Assembly (NCBI GenBank): GCA_041675865.1 | Contig: JBAYTA010000013.1 | Location: 1-30,163, forward strand | Length of the DNA: 30,163 nucleotides | Source: DUVT01 sp041675865 | Lineage (GTDB): Bacteria; Bacillota_I; Bacilli_A; ML615J-28; CAG-698 | Direction: 5' to 3' | In this document: one piece after another, positions 1 through 6,846 of the stretch | Layout: every line of letters begins with the position of its first letter | Position numbering within the stretch: position 1 is the first letter of the stretch | Notes under the pieces: model-generated | Told to the model about the DNA's origin: nothing | Database searches by the model: none | Seen by the model: the letters and a program-made list of their open reading frames with translations, nothing else | Made by a program: the position numbers and the translations under genes

Positions 1-135
1 ATTGCAACTGCACCAAGTATAGCTTCAAAAAGATCCGCCTTAACTTTTATCAGATTATCTTTGAACTTTGGATTTTCTATGTCTGTATCACCTAAATACA
101 TGTACTTAAATAACCCTAGTTTATCAATGCTAATA
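1..135 (-). CDS. RNase III-like domain fragment, left-edge partial and 5'-truncated
   Basis: The minus-strand frame reads through the left edge and ends in a stretch containing KADLFEAILGAVAI. This matches the second conserved block of ribonuclease III (ADxFEAxIGAxxLD), which carries catalytic acidic residues for double-stranded RNA cleavage. The earlier ERLEFLGDS-type block should lie upstream, but that DNA is the tRNA-Ser gene and AT-rich non-coding sequence. The only in-frame ATG outside the tRNA is at 101-99; the frame stays open back into the tRNA, where two more ATGs occur. I infer an N-terminally truncated rnc-type gene or remnant, perhaps formed by recombination at the tRNA. The family call rests on about 35 residues, so it is moderate. 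Confidence 0.5.
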
Positions 136-224
136 TGGCGGAGGAAAGGGGATTTGAACCCCTGCATCATTTCTGATCTACTCGCTTTCCAAGCGAGCCC
201 CTTCAGCCTCTTGGGTATTCCTCC
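136..224 (-). tRNA. tRNA-Ser (anticodon GGA), CCA encoded
   Basis: On the minus strand the 7-bp acceptor stem GGAGGAA pairs with TTCCTCC, followed by discriminator G and a genome-encoded CCA (136-138). The anticodon stem CTCGC/GCGAG holds loop TTGGAAA, giving anticodon GGA, which reads UCC/UCU. A long variable arm, as in class II tRNAs, precedes the T arm (GGGG TTCAAAT CCCC). All arms can be drawn. No T-rich terminator follows the CCA end, so the transcript may run into the RNase III-like frame. Confidence 0.97.
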
Positions 225-234
225 AGTATTAAAT

Positions 235-263
235 ATTATATCAAAATTATCATTTAATCTCAA
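235..263 (-). promoter_or_regulatory. Promoter of tRNA-Ser
   Basis: On the minus strand there is a TTGAGA -35 box (258-263), a 17-nt spacer and a perfect TATAAT -10 box (235-240). It ends 10 nt before the first base of the tRNA, as expected for a stable-RNA promoter with a short leader. Confidence 0.8.
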
Positions 264-337
264 TTATTTTAATATGTTAATTTTTTCAATTAATATATTA
301 AAATTTATATGGAATAATAAATGAAGGAGGATAAAAA

Positions 338-520
338 ATGAAAAGAAAACAAAGAGATATGACAAATGAAGAGTTTCAAAGATTCCTAGCAAATAAATAT
401 AATGATTATCAAAATGTAAGTATTCATGATAGTAATTATAACTATCTTGATACAGAATTTTCTAATGAGATTTTTCAATGTAAAGAATTTTGTGATATTA
501 ATACAAAGAAAATAAAATAA
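338..520 (+). CDS. 60-aa hypothetical protein
   Basis: A short protein rich in Asn, Tyr, Lys and Glu with no membrane helix or signal peptide. It starts RDMTNEEFQRFL and has two Cys near the end (FQCKEFC). I do not recognise a family. It is probably a real gene: an ideal GGAGG Shine-Dalgarno (326-330) lies 7 nt before the ATG and a clear hairpin terminator follows 10 nt after the stop. It is therefore a single-gene transcript between the tRNA and the cupin gene. The function is unknown. Confidence 0.7.
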   Translation: MKRKQRDMTNEEFQRFLANKYNDYQNVSIHDSNYNYLDTEFSNEIFQCKEFCDINTKKIK

Positions 521-529
521 GTCATAATT

Positions 530-558
530 AACCATTCAGTTCAATTGAATGGTTTTTT
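530..558 (+). terminator. Rho-independent terminator of the 60-aa gene
   Basis: The 9-bp stem AACCATTCA / TGAATGGTT (530-538 and 546-554) has a 7-nt loop and is followed by further T residues, six in a row counting the stem end (553-558). Confidence 0.85.
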
Positions 559-586
559 ACACATTTAATATTAATTCACATATAAT
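556..586 (+). promoter_or_regulatory. Probable promoter of the cupin gene
   Basis: There is a perfect TATAAT at 581-586 with TTTACA at 556-561 (19-nt spacer) or TTACAC (18 nt). Transcription would start near 593, only a few bases before the GGGAGGG Shine-Dalgarno at 598-604. This supports translation starting near 611, not at the TTG at 668. Confidence 0.5.
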
Positions 587-610
587 AAAATAGAAAAGGG
601 AGGGATAAAT

Positions 611-1108
611 ATTTATAATTATTATAGGGATTATCCGCACTATAAGCATGAGAAAAGGCGAAACTATTTGAAAGATTACGGACCAAATCCATTTAAAATT
701 AATATCGAAAAAGCAACAATTGACAATAATAATTTTAGGTTAGCTCTATGGACTGGAAATCATATGCAACTTACATTGATGAGTTTAAATGTAGGCCAAG
801 ATATTGGGTTAGAAATGCATCCTGATGTTGATCAATTTATAAGAATAGAACAAGGCCAAGGAGAAGCAACAATGGGCGATATGGAGGATATGGTAGATTT
901 TAAAGAGATTGTTGAAGCAGATGATATCATTATTATTCCTGCAGGTAAATGGCATAATCTAGTAAATACTGGAAGCGTTCCTTTAAAACTTTATTCGATT
1001 TATGCACCAGCTAATCATCCTTTTGGAGTTATCCAAAGAACAAAGCAACAAGCAATGATGGATGAACAAAATAGATTTGATGAGTATTATTATGACAATT
1101 ATTATTAA
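611..1108 (+). CDS. Cupin-domain protein with Tyr-rich ends, probable ATT start
   Basis: This is a small single-domain cupin. The conserved core includes DYGPNPF, the first cupin motif (DIGLEMHPDVDQFIRIEQGQGEA) with His and Glu metal ligands, and the second motif (PAGKWHNLVNTG). It is likely a metal-binding cytoplasmic protein; the substrate is unknown. The only ordinary start codon is TTG at 668, just before DYGPNPF. However, the frame is open upstream and encodes a Tyr-rich segment (NIYNYYRDYPHYKHEKRR) that resembles the N-termini I recall for Firmicutes homologues. A strong GGGAGGG (598-604) sits 6 nt before an ATT at 611, so I place the start there. The choice between ATT 611, ATA 605 and TTG 668 is unproven. 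The C-terminus is also Tyr-rich (DEYYYDNYY). Confidence 0.85.
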   Translation: MYNYYRDYPHYKHEKRRNYLKDYGPNPFKINIEKATIDNNNFRLALWTGNHMQLTLMSLNVGQDIGLEMHPDVDQFIRIEQGQGEATMGDMEDMVDFKEIVEADDIIIIPAGKWHNLVNTGSVPLKLYSIYAPANHPFGVIQRTKQQAMMDEQNRFDEYYYDNYY

Positions 1109-1132
1109 AAAGGTTCCTTTCGGAACCTTTTT
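1107..1132. terminator. Bidirectional terminator between cupin and mevalonate operon
   Basis: The 10-bp stem AAAAGGTTCC / GGAACCTTTT (1108-1117 and 1122-1131) has loop TTTC. T runs on one side and A runs on the other let it end both the plus-strand cupin transcript and the minus-strand operon that stops at 1143. Confidence 0.85.
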
Positions 1133-1142
1133 AATAATATCT

Positions 1143-2174
1143 TTATCTTTTATTTAAAACTAATAAAGGAATATTTCTTTGTCTCATAAACGACTCTAGC
1201 TTGTTTGAAACTAATATATTCGTATCTTTTAGTTCTTGAACGTTTTTCTTACCTAATATAGTCATAATAGCTTTTATCTCTAATAAGAGATTTTCAACTT
1301 TTTTTACTACAATATCAAAATTATAATTTATTATTAATTTTAAGAAGAATGCAGACATCCCTACAGCTTTTGCTCCAAGTGCTAAAGACTTCACTACATC
1401 CATTGCATCTCTAACTCCACCACTTGCAATTATTTCAAGATCATTGACTTTTATTGATTCTAATAAAGACTCAACTGTTGATAATCCGAAGTTATTTAGA
1501 TTTTCAAACTTCTCGTCACGTCTCGCATTTTCAATCAAGGCAAAGTTTGTTCCACCTTTTCCACTAATATCGACAGTCTTTACACCTAATCTCTTTAGTT
1601 TTTCTAATGCTTCAAAACTCATTCCAAATCCAACTTCTTTAACAATCACAGGAACTGATAAATTATTAATAATTTCACTGATATTAGATTCAAGATTTCT
1701 AAAATCTCTATCACCTTCAGGCATTATCATTTCTTGAACTACATTTAAATGAATCTGAAGTATATCAGCATCTAATAATTCTGTTGCAATTTTTGCTGCA
1801 TTCAAACCTTTATCTGCTCCAATGTTTGCCATAACAATACCATTGGGATAATTTTTTCTAATAACTTTAAAAGAATTAGATTTTGATGGATCTTTTATAG
1901 CAGCAGATACTGATCCTGATGCAATAGGAATATTAAAATACTTCGCAAGTTTAGATAGTCTATCATTAATTTCATACGCTCTTTCACTACCACCTGTCAT
2001 AGCATTAATAAATATAGGGTAATCAAAATCCATCCCGCAAAGATTTGTTTTCAGATTTACATCTGATAAAGCAATATCTGAAATAGCATTGTGAACAAAT
2101 CTTATTTCATCAAAATCATTTGTTGTTTGATTTTGTAGCAATGCATATTTAATATGATCATCCTTACGATTCAT
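1143..2174 (-). CDS. fni: Isopentenyl-diphosphate delta-isomerase, type 2
   Basis: This enzyme interconverts isopentenyl and dimethylallyl diphosphate using FMN, NAD(P)H and Mg2+, the last step of the mevalonate route to polyprenyl lipids. At 343 aa it is the usual length. It has the type 2 signatures in order: RKDDHI near the start, the MTGGS flavin loop, SAAIKDPS, MANIGA, LQIHLNVVQE (Gln and Glu near the substrate), VKEVGFGMS, DISGKGGTNF, and a C-terminal phosphate-binding block IIASGGVRDAMDV...GAKAVGMS. It is the last gene of the operon and overlaps the phosphomevalonate kinase gene by 11 nt. It is unrelated to the Nudix type 1 isomerase. Also called idi2. Confidence 0.95.
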   Translation of the reverse strand: MNRKDDHIKYALLQNQTTNDFDEIRFVHNAISDIALSDVNLKTNLCGMDFDYPIFINAMTGGSERAYEINDRLSKLAKYFNIPIASGSVSAAIKDPSKSNSFKVIRKNYPNGIVMANIGADKGLNAAKIATELLDADILQIHLNVVQEMIMPEGDRDFRNLESNISEIINNLSVPVIVKEVGFGMSFEALEKLKRLGVKTVDISGKGGTNFALIENARRDEKFENLNNFGLSTVESLLESIKVNDLEIIASGGVRDAMDVVKSLALGAKAVGMSAFFLKLIINYNFDIVVKKVENLLLEIKAIMTILGKKNVQELKDTNILVSNKLESFMRQRNIPLLVLNKR

Positions 2175-3195
2175 CTATCTCACTTCCTTTATAAACTAAT
2201 AAATCATAGCCTTTTTCTTGTAGTTCAATTTTTGCTTTATTTAAGCTCCCTAAGTCTTCAAAAAAACAAATAACACAATCTCCGCCACCAGCTCCTGAAA
2301 ATTTATATACACCATTATACTTCTTGATTACTTCTTCTACATTCTCCATACCTTTAGTATAAAAGTTTGAATTTGAAAAAGTATTTAGAAAACTTAGGTT
2401 GAGATTTAATTTTTCAATTATTGTCATCATATCATTTGAGTTATTTTTAATTTCTATGACTAATTCATCACTATTTTTTCTAAACTTTTCAAATTCAGGT
2501 TTATCAATATAATTAAGAACATTTCTTACTAAATTATATGAACTGGCTATTTCATTTGTATGAACAATTAAAAACTTATAATTAAGATTTAATTCTTCTA
2601 TAACTAAACCTTCCCATTCGATCTTTAATAATTCAGAAATACTTAGTCTAGAAAAGAGAACAAAAATTTTTGGATCAAATTTTTTATAATAAACTTTACT
2701 ACCATAACTAATACAAGCTAAATCACCAAACGAAGTATACTTAGATATATTTGCTTGAACAATAACTCCTGCTTTAAAAAGCATAAGTTTATCAAACGGT
2801 ATATTATAAAAAACAAATAGAGCCTTAAGTAAAGAAATAATTATAGCTGCACTTGATCCAAAACCATATTTTTTATTATCATCATTGTCTAAGGAGGAAT
2901 GGATTTCGATCTTATATTTTTTTACTTCTATTCCTAATTCTTTAATGTATTTATTGAAAAAATTAATAACTTGTTTTATATATATTGTAGATTTATCTTC
3001 ACTTTCAAAATCTAGTTTAGTGTAACAATCGTGGTATTTGTGGCTATAAACATAATAATCTTTATCTTCTTTAAGTCTAACACTTACATTTTTAAAGACA
3101 GGAAAAATTATTGATCCACCACCAACTACAACTGAGTATTCGCCTGCTATATATAATTTTCCTAAAGATGTAACCTCTACTTGCTTATTCATCAA
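2164..3195 (-). CDS. Phosphomevalonate kinase (GHMP kinase)
   Basis: It phosphorylates 5-phosphomevalonate to 5-diphosphomevalonate with ATP. The 343-aa protein has the three GHMP motifs: N-terminal LGKLYIAGEYSVVVGGG, the phosphate-binding loop KKYGFGSSAAIIIS, and C-terminal KFSGAGGGDCVICF. AGEYSVV is typical of bacterial phosphomevalonate kinases. The gene overlaps both neighbours by 11 nt (mvaD upstream, isomerase downstream), so the three are translationally coupled. Its sequence is more Lys/Asn-rich and divergent than the other kinases here. Its position in the pathway operon makes the assignment strong. Confidence 0.9.
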   Translation of the reverse strand: MMNKQVEVTSLGKLYIAGEYSVVVGGGSIIFPVFKNVSVRLKEDKDYYVYSHKYHDCYTKLDFESEDKSTIYIKQVINFFNKYIKELGIEVKKYKIEIHSSLDNDDNKKYGFGSSAAIIISLLKALFVFYNIPFDKLMLFKAGVIVQANISKYTSFGDLACISYGSKVYYKKFDPKIFVLFSRLSISELLKIEWEGLVIEELNLNYKFLIVHTNEIASSYNLVRNVLNYIDKPEFEKFRKNSDELVIEIKNNSNDMMTIIEKLNLNLSFLNTFSNSNFYTKGMENVEEVIKKYNGVYKFSGAGGGDCVICFFEDLGSLNKAKIELQEKGYDLLVYKGSEIDES

Positions 3196-4132
3196 TAATT
3201 GTTGCTCCTTGCCCTAATCTGCTAATATAATAATCTATAAATCCATTTTCTTCAAGAGCTAAAACAACTTTCTCATAATCTTCTTTAGTAGTTAAAAGCT
3301 TTACATTTGCTCCAGCATCCATTGTTGGATAACAATAGATACCATTCAATACTAAAGTATCTGCTAATTCAATAACAGCAAGAGATCTATCTTGCATATA
3401 AAGAATTGGAGGAATTGTTGATAACATTACTGCATGCATCATGGAGAAACTTTTTCTTGTAAGATTACCTATCTTTATAATATCTCCGTTTTCTATAGCT
3501 TCTTTCATATCAACAAAATCTTTTTTTGATTCCTCAACATAGAAACTATACATTGGTGAAGTTTTCACTGATTTTGCCATAGCTCCTCTACTTGATATTT
3601 TTTTGCTTTTTGAATCAATTATTACAGATATCAAGATAAAGTTACTTACTTTAGAATCCACTTTATAAACTCTACCATCTTTTTCCCAAGCTACAAATCC
3701 ACCAAGTAAGCTTCTACAAGCACTACCAGATCCTAATCTAGTTACTAAAGCAAGTTTATCAAATGAAAAATTTGTTTTAAAATATTCATTAGCTGCTACA
3801 CTTAATGCAGCAAACGCTGAAGCAGATGATGCTAACCCAGCTGCAGTAGGAACAAAGTTTGTACTTTTAACTCTTACTTTATTAATTTCTTTGGGTGTTG
3901 TATAATGTTTAAGAAAATCATAAACTCTTTTTTCCTCTTTACCTTTTAATATATTATTATTTAATGTAAAAGAAAACCCAGTTTTTGATTCTTCAATAGT
4001 TGTAACAGTAAATAAATTATCTAAAGTTATAGATAAAGAAGAGTTATATGGTATAACTCTACTTTCATCTTCTTTACCCCAATATTTAATTAAAGCGATA
4101 TTTATAGGTGCTTTTGCACTTATACTTTTCAT
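3185..4132 (-). CDS. mvaD: Diphosphomevalonate decarboxylase
   Basis: This enzyme catalyses ATP-dependent decarboxylation of diphosphomevalonate to isopentenyl diphosphate. The 315-aa GHMP-family protein opens with APINIALIKYWGKED, the hallmark of this enzyme. It also has the loop PTAAGLASSASAFAAL and the block SRLGSGSACRSLLGGFVAW. Near the C-terminus MDAGANVKLL substitutes for the GHMP motif 3; the catalytic Asp of the family is in the LGSGSACRS/MDAGAN region. It overlaps mvk by 4 nt (ATGA-type) and the next gene by 11 nt. Length and motifs are normal. Confidence 0.96.
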   Translation of the reverse strand: MKSISAKAPINIALIKYWGKEDESRVIPYNSSLSITLDNLFTVTTIEESKTGFSFTLNNNILKGKEEKRVYDFLKHYTTPKEINKVRVKSTNFVPTAAGLASSASAFAALSVAANEYFKTNFSFDKLALVTRLGSGSACRSLLGGFVAWEKDGRVYKVDSKVSNFILISVIIDSKSKKISSRGAMAKSVKTSPMYSFYVEESKKDFVDMKEAIENGDIIKIGNLTRKSFSMMHAVMLSTIPPILYMQDRSLAVIELADTLVLNGIYCYPTMDAGANVKLLTTKEDYEKVVLALEENGFIDYYISRLGQGATIIDE

Positions 4133-5052
4133 ATTAATTCCTCACCAAGGTATAAGATCCAAGCTGGTTTATTAGTAAACTTCATCCATTTATTCTTAAT
4201 TATTTCTGCAGTCATTATATCTTCTGAAAGTGCTATTACGCATCCACCTCTTCCGCCACCTGTTAACTTAGCTCCTAAAGCTCTATTTTCTAAAGCGAGT
4301 TCAACCATTTTATCTAGTCTTTTTGTTGAAACTTCTAATTCTTTTAATTTTTTCTGAGCTTTAGTAAGAGTGTTCCCAACTGCTACTATATCCCTACTTA
4401 TTATTGATTCATAACATTCTTCAACTTGAATGCCTATATCATTTATTAAACCTTGCTTATTTTCTTCTTCAATAAGTCTTCTAACAGCACTTACTGCCTC
4501 TTTAGTATTCCCTTTTTCTCCAGATTCACCAACAATTAAATATGCATCTAATTGAACATTAAATTTAAGCATCCCATAATTCTTTTGAAAGATTATTGCA
4601 TGATTATGGGTTGTAGTTTGTGCATCTATACCACTAGGATTGCCATGAGCAATTCTTTCTGCAAATTGAGTCCATTCAAACCTTGTTTTATCAGATAATT
4701 CTATATCTTTAAAGTTATATACTGCTTCTACTATACTTGAAGCAACTGCTGCACTAGACCCCATTCCAGATGAAACCGGAATATTACTATCTATATCATA
4801 AAACAAATTAGGTAATTCAAGCTTTAATTGTAATTCATTTATTAAACTTTGAATTGATTCGATATCATTTCTCGCATCTTTTAAACTACCTGTATAAATT
4901 TCTGATCTAATATAGTTTTCTTCATTTTCCCAAACTTTAGTAAGAACCTTCGTATTAAAAAACGGAATAGCAATTGCTCTTGTACCATATACAACTGCAT
5001 GTTCACCGATTAAAATTATTTTGCCATGTGCTTTGCCTATTCCTATCTTCAT
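4129..5052 (-). CDS. mvk: Mevalonate kinase
   Basis: It phosphorylates mevalonate to 5-phosphomevalonate, the entry step of the lower pathway encoded here. The 307-aa protein has GKAHGKIILIGEHAVVYG at the N-terminus, the phosphate loop PVSSGMGSSAAVA near residue 92, AHGNPSGIDAQTTT with the catalytic Asp, and C-terminal KLTGGGRGGCVIAL. These are all classic for this enzyme. The gene begins 2 nt after the permease gene and overlaps mvaD, so transport and phosphorylation of the pathway substrate are encoded side by side. No HMG-CoA synthase or reductase gene is present in the window. Confidence 0.95.
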   Translation of the reverse strand: MKIGIGKAHGKIILIGEHAVVYGTRAIAIPFFNTKVLTKVWENEENYIRSEIYTGSLKDARNDIESIQSLINELQLKLELPNLFYDIDSNIPVSSGMGSSAAVASSIVEAVYNFKDIELSDKTRFEWTQFAERIAHGNPSGIDAQTTTHNHAIIFQKNYGMLKFNVQLDAYLIVGESGEKGNTKEAVSAVRRLIEEENKQGLINDIGIQVEECYESIISRDIVAVGNTLTKAQKKLKELEVSTKRLDKMVELALENRALGAKLTGGGRGGCVIALSEDIMTAEIIKNKWMKFTNKPAWILYLGEELI

Positions 5053-5054
5053 AA

Positions 5055-6416
5055 TTATACCACTTTCGCTAAAATTTCAATTAATAAAGGAGCTGCATAT
5101 AAAGCCATAAACTGAACTCCATAGTTAACACCTAATTTATTTAATGATCCACTTAATAAGCCAATCATAATAACACCAAATATATTTATTAATCCTGCAT
5201 CCATATATGCAAGTAATAATATAAATGCTATAAATAATCCTAATACAGATTCATGAGGAACCTTCTTAAGAATAATATATGTAATTTTCCTTGCGTATTT
5301 CACAATCAAGAAATATGTAATAACTAACGCTATTGTTGCACCAATTAAGACAGCAACTGTAAATTCAAATCCCGTAAGAATATGGTGTAAATTGTTTTCA
5401 AAATCAATAACTGGAGGTGCATTAAACAAAGCTGCTCCAGGTCCTAATGCAACCGGAGAAAGAGGTATTCCAAGCGCAAGTAATGGAATTATAATTCCTG
5501 AAATATAAGTCGCTTGAATAATAGATGACATAGTCGTTATTGAACCACTAGCCTTATCTAAAGGTTTTTTTGTTCTGTTATTTAATGCATTTCCAAATAG
5601 AATTGTTAAACCTACTGGGCTAAGAACAAATAAGAAGTTTACAATTAAAGCTCCAATTGATGCTTTTTTCTTTTCTTCTTTGGTTAGTATTTTAAAAGGA
5701 TTTACTGATGTATTTTCTAAATCTTCTTTCGGTATTACTATTTTATTAAAATCATCAACCTTTTCTTGTTCTAAAATCTTTTTATTTAATAAACTAAATA
5801 AAGATACAATCAATGGACCTATGGTTATTCCTAAAAAGAAACTTACAGTAATAGTCTTATTTTCAGGAACTAAATCTAAACCCTTATATAAAAATCTCAA
5901 ACCTTGAAACATTAAAGCAAGGGGAATTATTGCTAATAGTGATAAGATTTTATTTTTACTTATTAATGATAAGAAAATTGCACCAGCAATAAATAAATAT
6001 GCCCCATAAGGTCTTATTGTTTCTGCAAGTGGTATTAATAAATTCGCTAGAACTAAAGATATAGGTATTGAAATAGCTATACCTAAGACTGCAGATGCTG
6101 CAATCTTTTTAATTATCATTGCAGATCTACCTTCATTTTTTATATATAATGAATGCTCTATCATTGGACTGCTCATAACTCCACCAGGAAGCCCAACCAA
6201 TGCAGTAGGCATTGAATTTGTAATATTTAATGTAACAATTGATGCTATAAAGAATGTTAATACTATTGCAGCAGGAACACCTGCAAGTACAACAGCCAAC
6301 GAAATAGGAAGTAAGACACTTGTTTCATCAGTACCTGGTATAAATCCAATTATAGTGAAGATAACAACAGCACCTATTGCTGCAACAATCATCCAGATAA
6401 TCATTGTAATATCCAT
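5055..6416 (-). CDS. TctA-like multi-spanning permease, possible mevalonate or carboxylate importer
   Basis: The 453-aa protein has about ten or more hydrophobic helices. It shows the internal repeat pattern of the TctA large subunit of tripartite tricarboxylate transporters: GFIPGTDE near residue 25, MPTALVGLPGG near 70, and in the second half ALGIPLSPVALGPGAALFNAPPV. A cytoplasmic charged loop lies around residues 215-250. TctA proteins move organic acids across the membrane with a small TctB partner and usually a periplasmic TctC binding protein; no TctC is seen here. The gene is sandwiched, with 1-2 nt gaps, between a small two-helix protein and mvk. I infer that it imports mevalonate or a related acid feeding the kinases. 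It could instead export or import another carboxylate. Its Shine-Dalgarno lies in the Glu-codon tail of the upstream gene. Confidence 0.65.
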   Translation of the reverse strand: MDITMIIWMIVAAIGAVVIFTIIGFIPGTDETSVLLPISLAVVLAGVPAAIVLTFFIASIVTLNITNSMPTALVGLPGGVMSSPMIEHSLYIKNEGRSAMIIKKIAASAVLGIAISIPISLVLANLLIPLAETIRPYGAYLFIAGAIFLSLISKNKILSLLAIIPLALMFQGLRFLYKGLDLVPENKTITVSFFLGITIGPLIVSLFSLLNKKILEQEKVDDFNKIVIPKEDLENTSVNPFKILTKEEKKKASIGALIVNFLFVLSPVGLTILFGNALNNRTKKPLDKASGSITTMSSIIQATYISGIIIPLLALGIPLSPVALGPGAALFNAPPVIDFENNLHHILTGFEFTVAVLIGATIALVITYFLIVKYARKITYIILKKVPHESVLGLFIAFILLLAYMDAGLINIFGVIMIGLLSGSLNKLGVNYGVQFMALYAAPLLIEILAKVV

Positions 6417-6417
6417 A

Positions 6418-6648
6418 TCATTCCTCCTCCTCGTATGTTACAATTCTTTTGGGCTTAAATAAAAATATAGTTATTATAAAGCCAATTATTGCCCCACCTA
6501 AGCCAAAGAATAATCCAAGTGGTAGGGTATCTGATTGTGGAGCAAGGAAATATAATCCCATTGTCGTAGTTGAAATAATTAGTATTGAGAATACTAACTC
6601 CATAGCATCAACAACATCGCCCCAAATCTTAATTAATGCTCTTTTCAT
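6418..6648 (-). CDS. Small two-helix membrane protein, putative TctB-like partner
   Basis: This 76-aa protein has two predicted membrane helices (about residues 16-34 and 43-64) and an acidic EEEE tail. It is the first gene of the mevalonate/permease operon. The start has a good AAGGAG site and a near-consensus promoter. TctB subunits usually have four helices and about 150 aa, so it is at most a minimal analogue; assignment is by position only. The GAGGAGGAGG encoding its last Glu residues doubles as the ribosome site for the permease, and it ends in TGA one base before the permease ATG. Confidence 0.7.
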   Translation of the reverse strand: MKRALIKIWGDVVDAMELVFSILIISTTTMGLYFLAPQSDTLPLGLFFGLGGAIIGFIITIFLFKPKRIVTYEEEE

Positions 6649-6681
6649 AAAATAATCTCCTTTTTTTGATTATTAATTTTT

Positions 6682-6710
6682 ATTATACAACATTTTCCTT
6701 TATCATGTAA
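6682..6710 (-). promoter_or_regulatory. Promoter of the mevalonate operon
   Basis: On the minus strand TTACAT (6705-6710), a 17-nt spacer and a perfect TATAAT (6682-6687) lie about 33 nt upstream of the first ATG. No repressor palindrome is obvious. Confidence 0.75.
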
Positions 6711-6792
6711 TATATATGAGTAAAAAAAAATTAATTATAAAATTACAAATCAGCTAGTTTTTTATTCAAACAACATTTCCCTAATTGTTTTC

Positions 6793-6821
6793 TTGCTTAT
6801 AAAAATAAATTGTACTATAAT
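6793..6821 (+). promoter_or_regulatory. Promoter of the gamma-glutamyltransferase gene
   Basis: TTGCTT (6793-6798), a 17-nt spacer and TATAAT (6816-6821) are followed by a GGGAGG ribosome site shortly before the ATG at 6847. Confidence 0.75.
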
Positions 6822-6846
6822 AAGTTAAAGAAAAGGGAGGTCTAGA

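Noticed and set aside
61..324. Plus-strand frame of 87 codons
   Set aside because: It runs antisense through the RNase III-like frame and the tRNA-Ser gene and has no ribosome site.
668..670. TTG start for the cupin gene
   Set aside because: It is possible (a weak AAGG lies 9 nt upstream), but the strong ribosome site, promoter position and conserved upstream peptide favour a start near 611.
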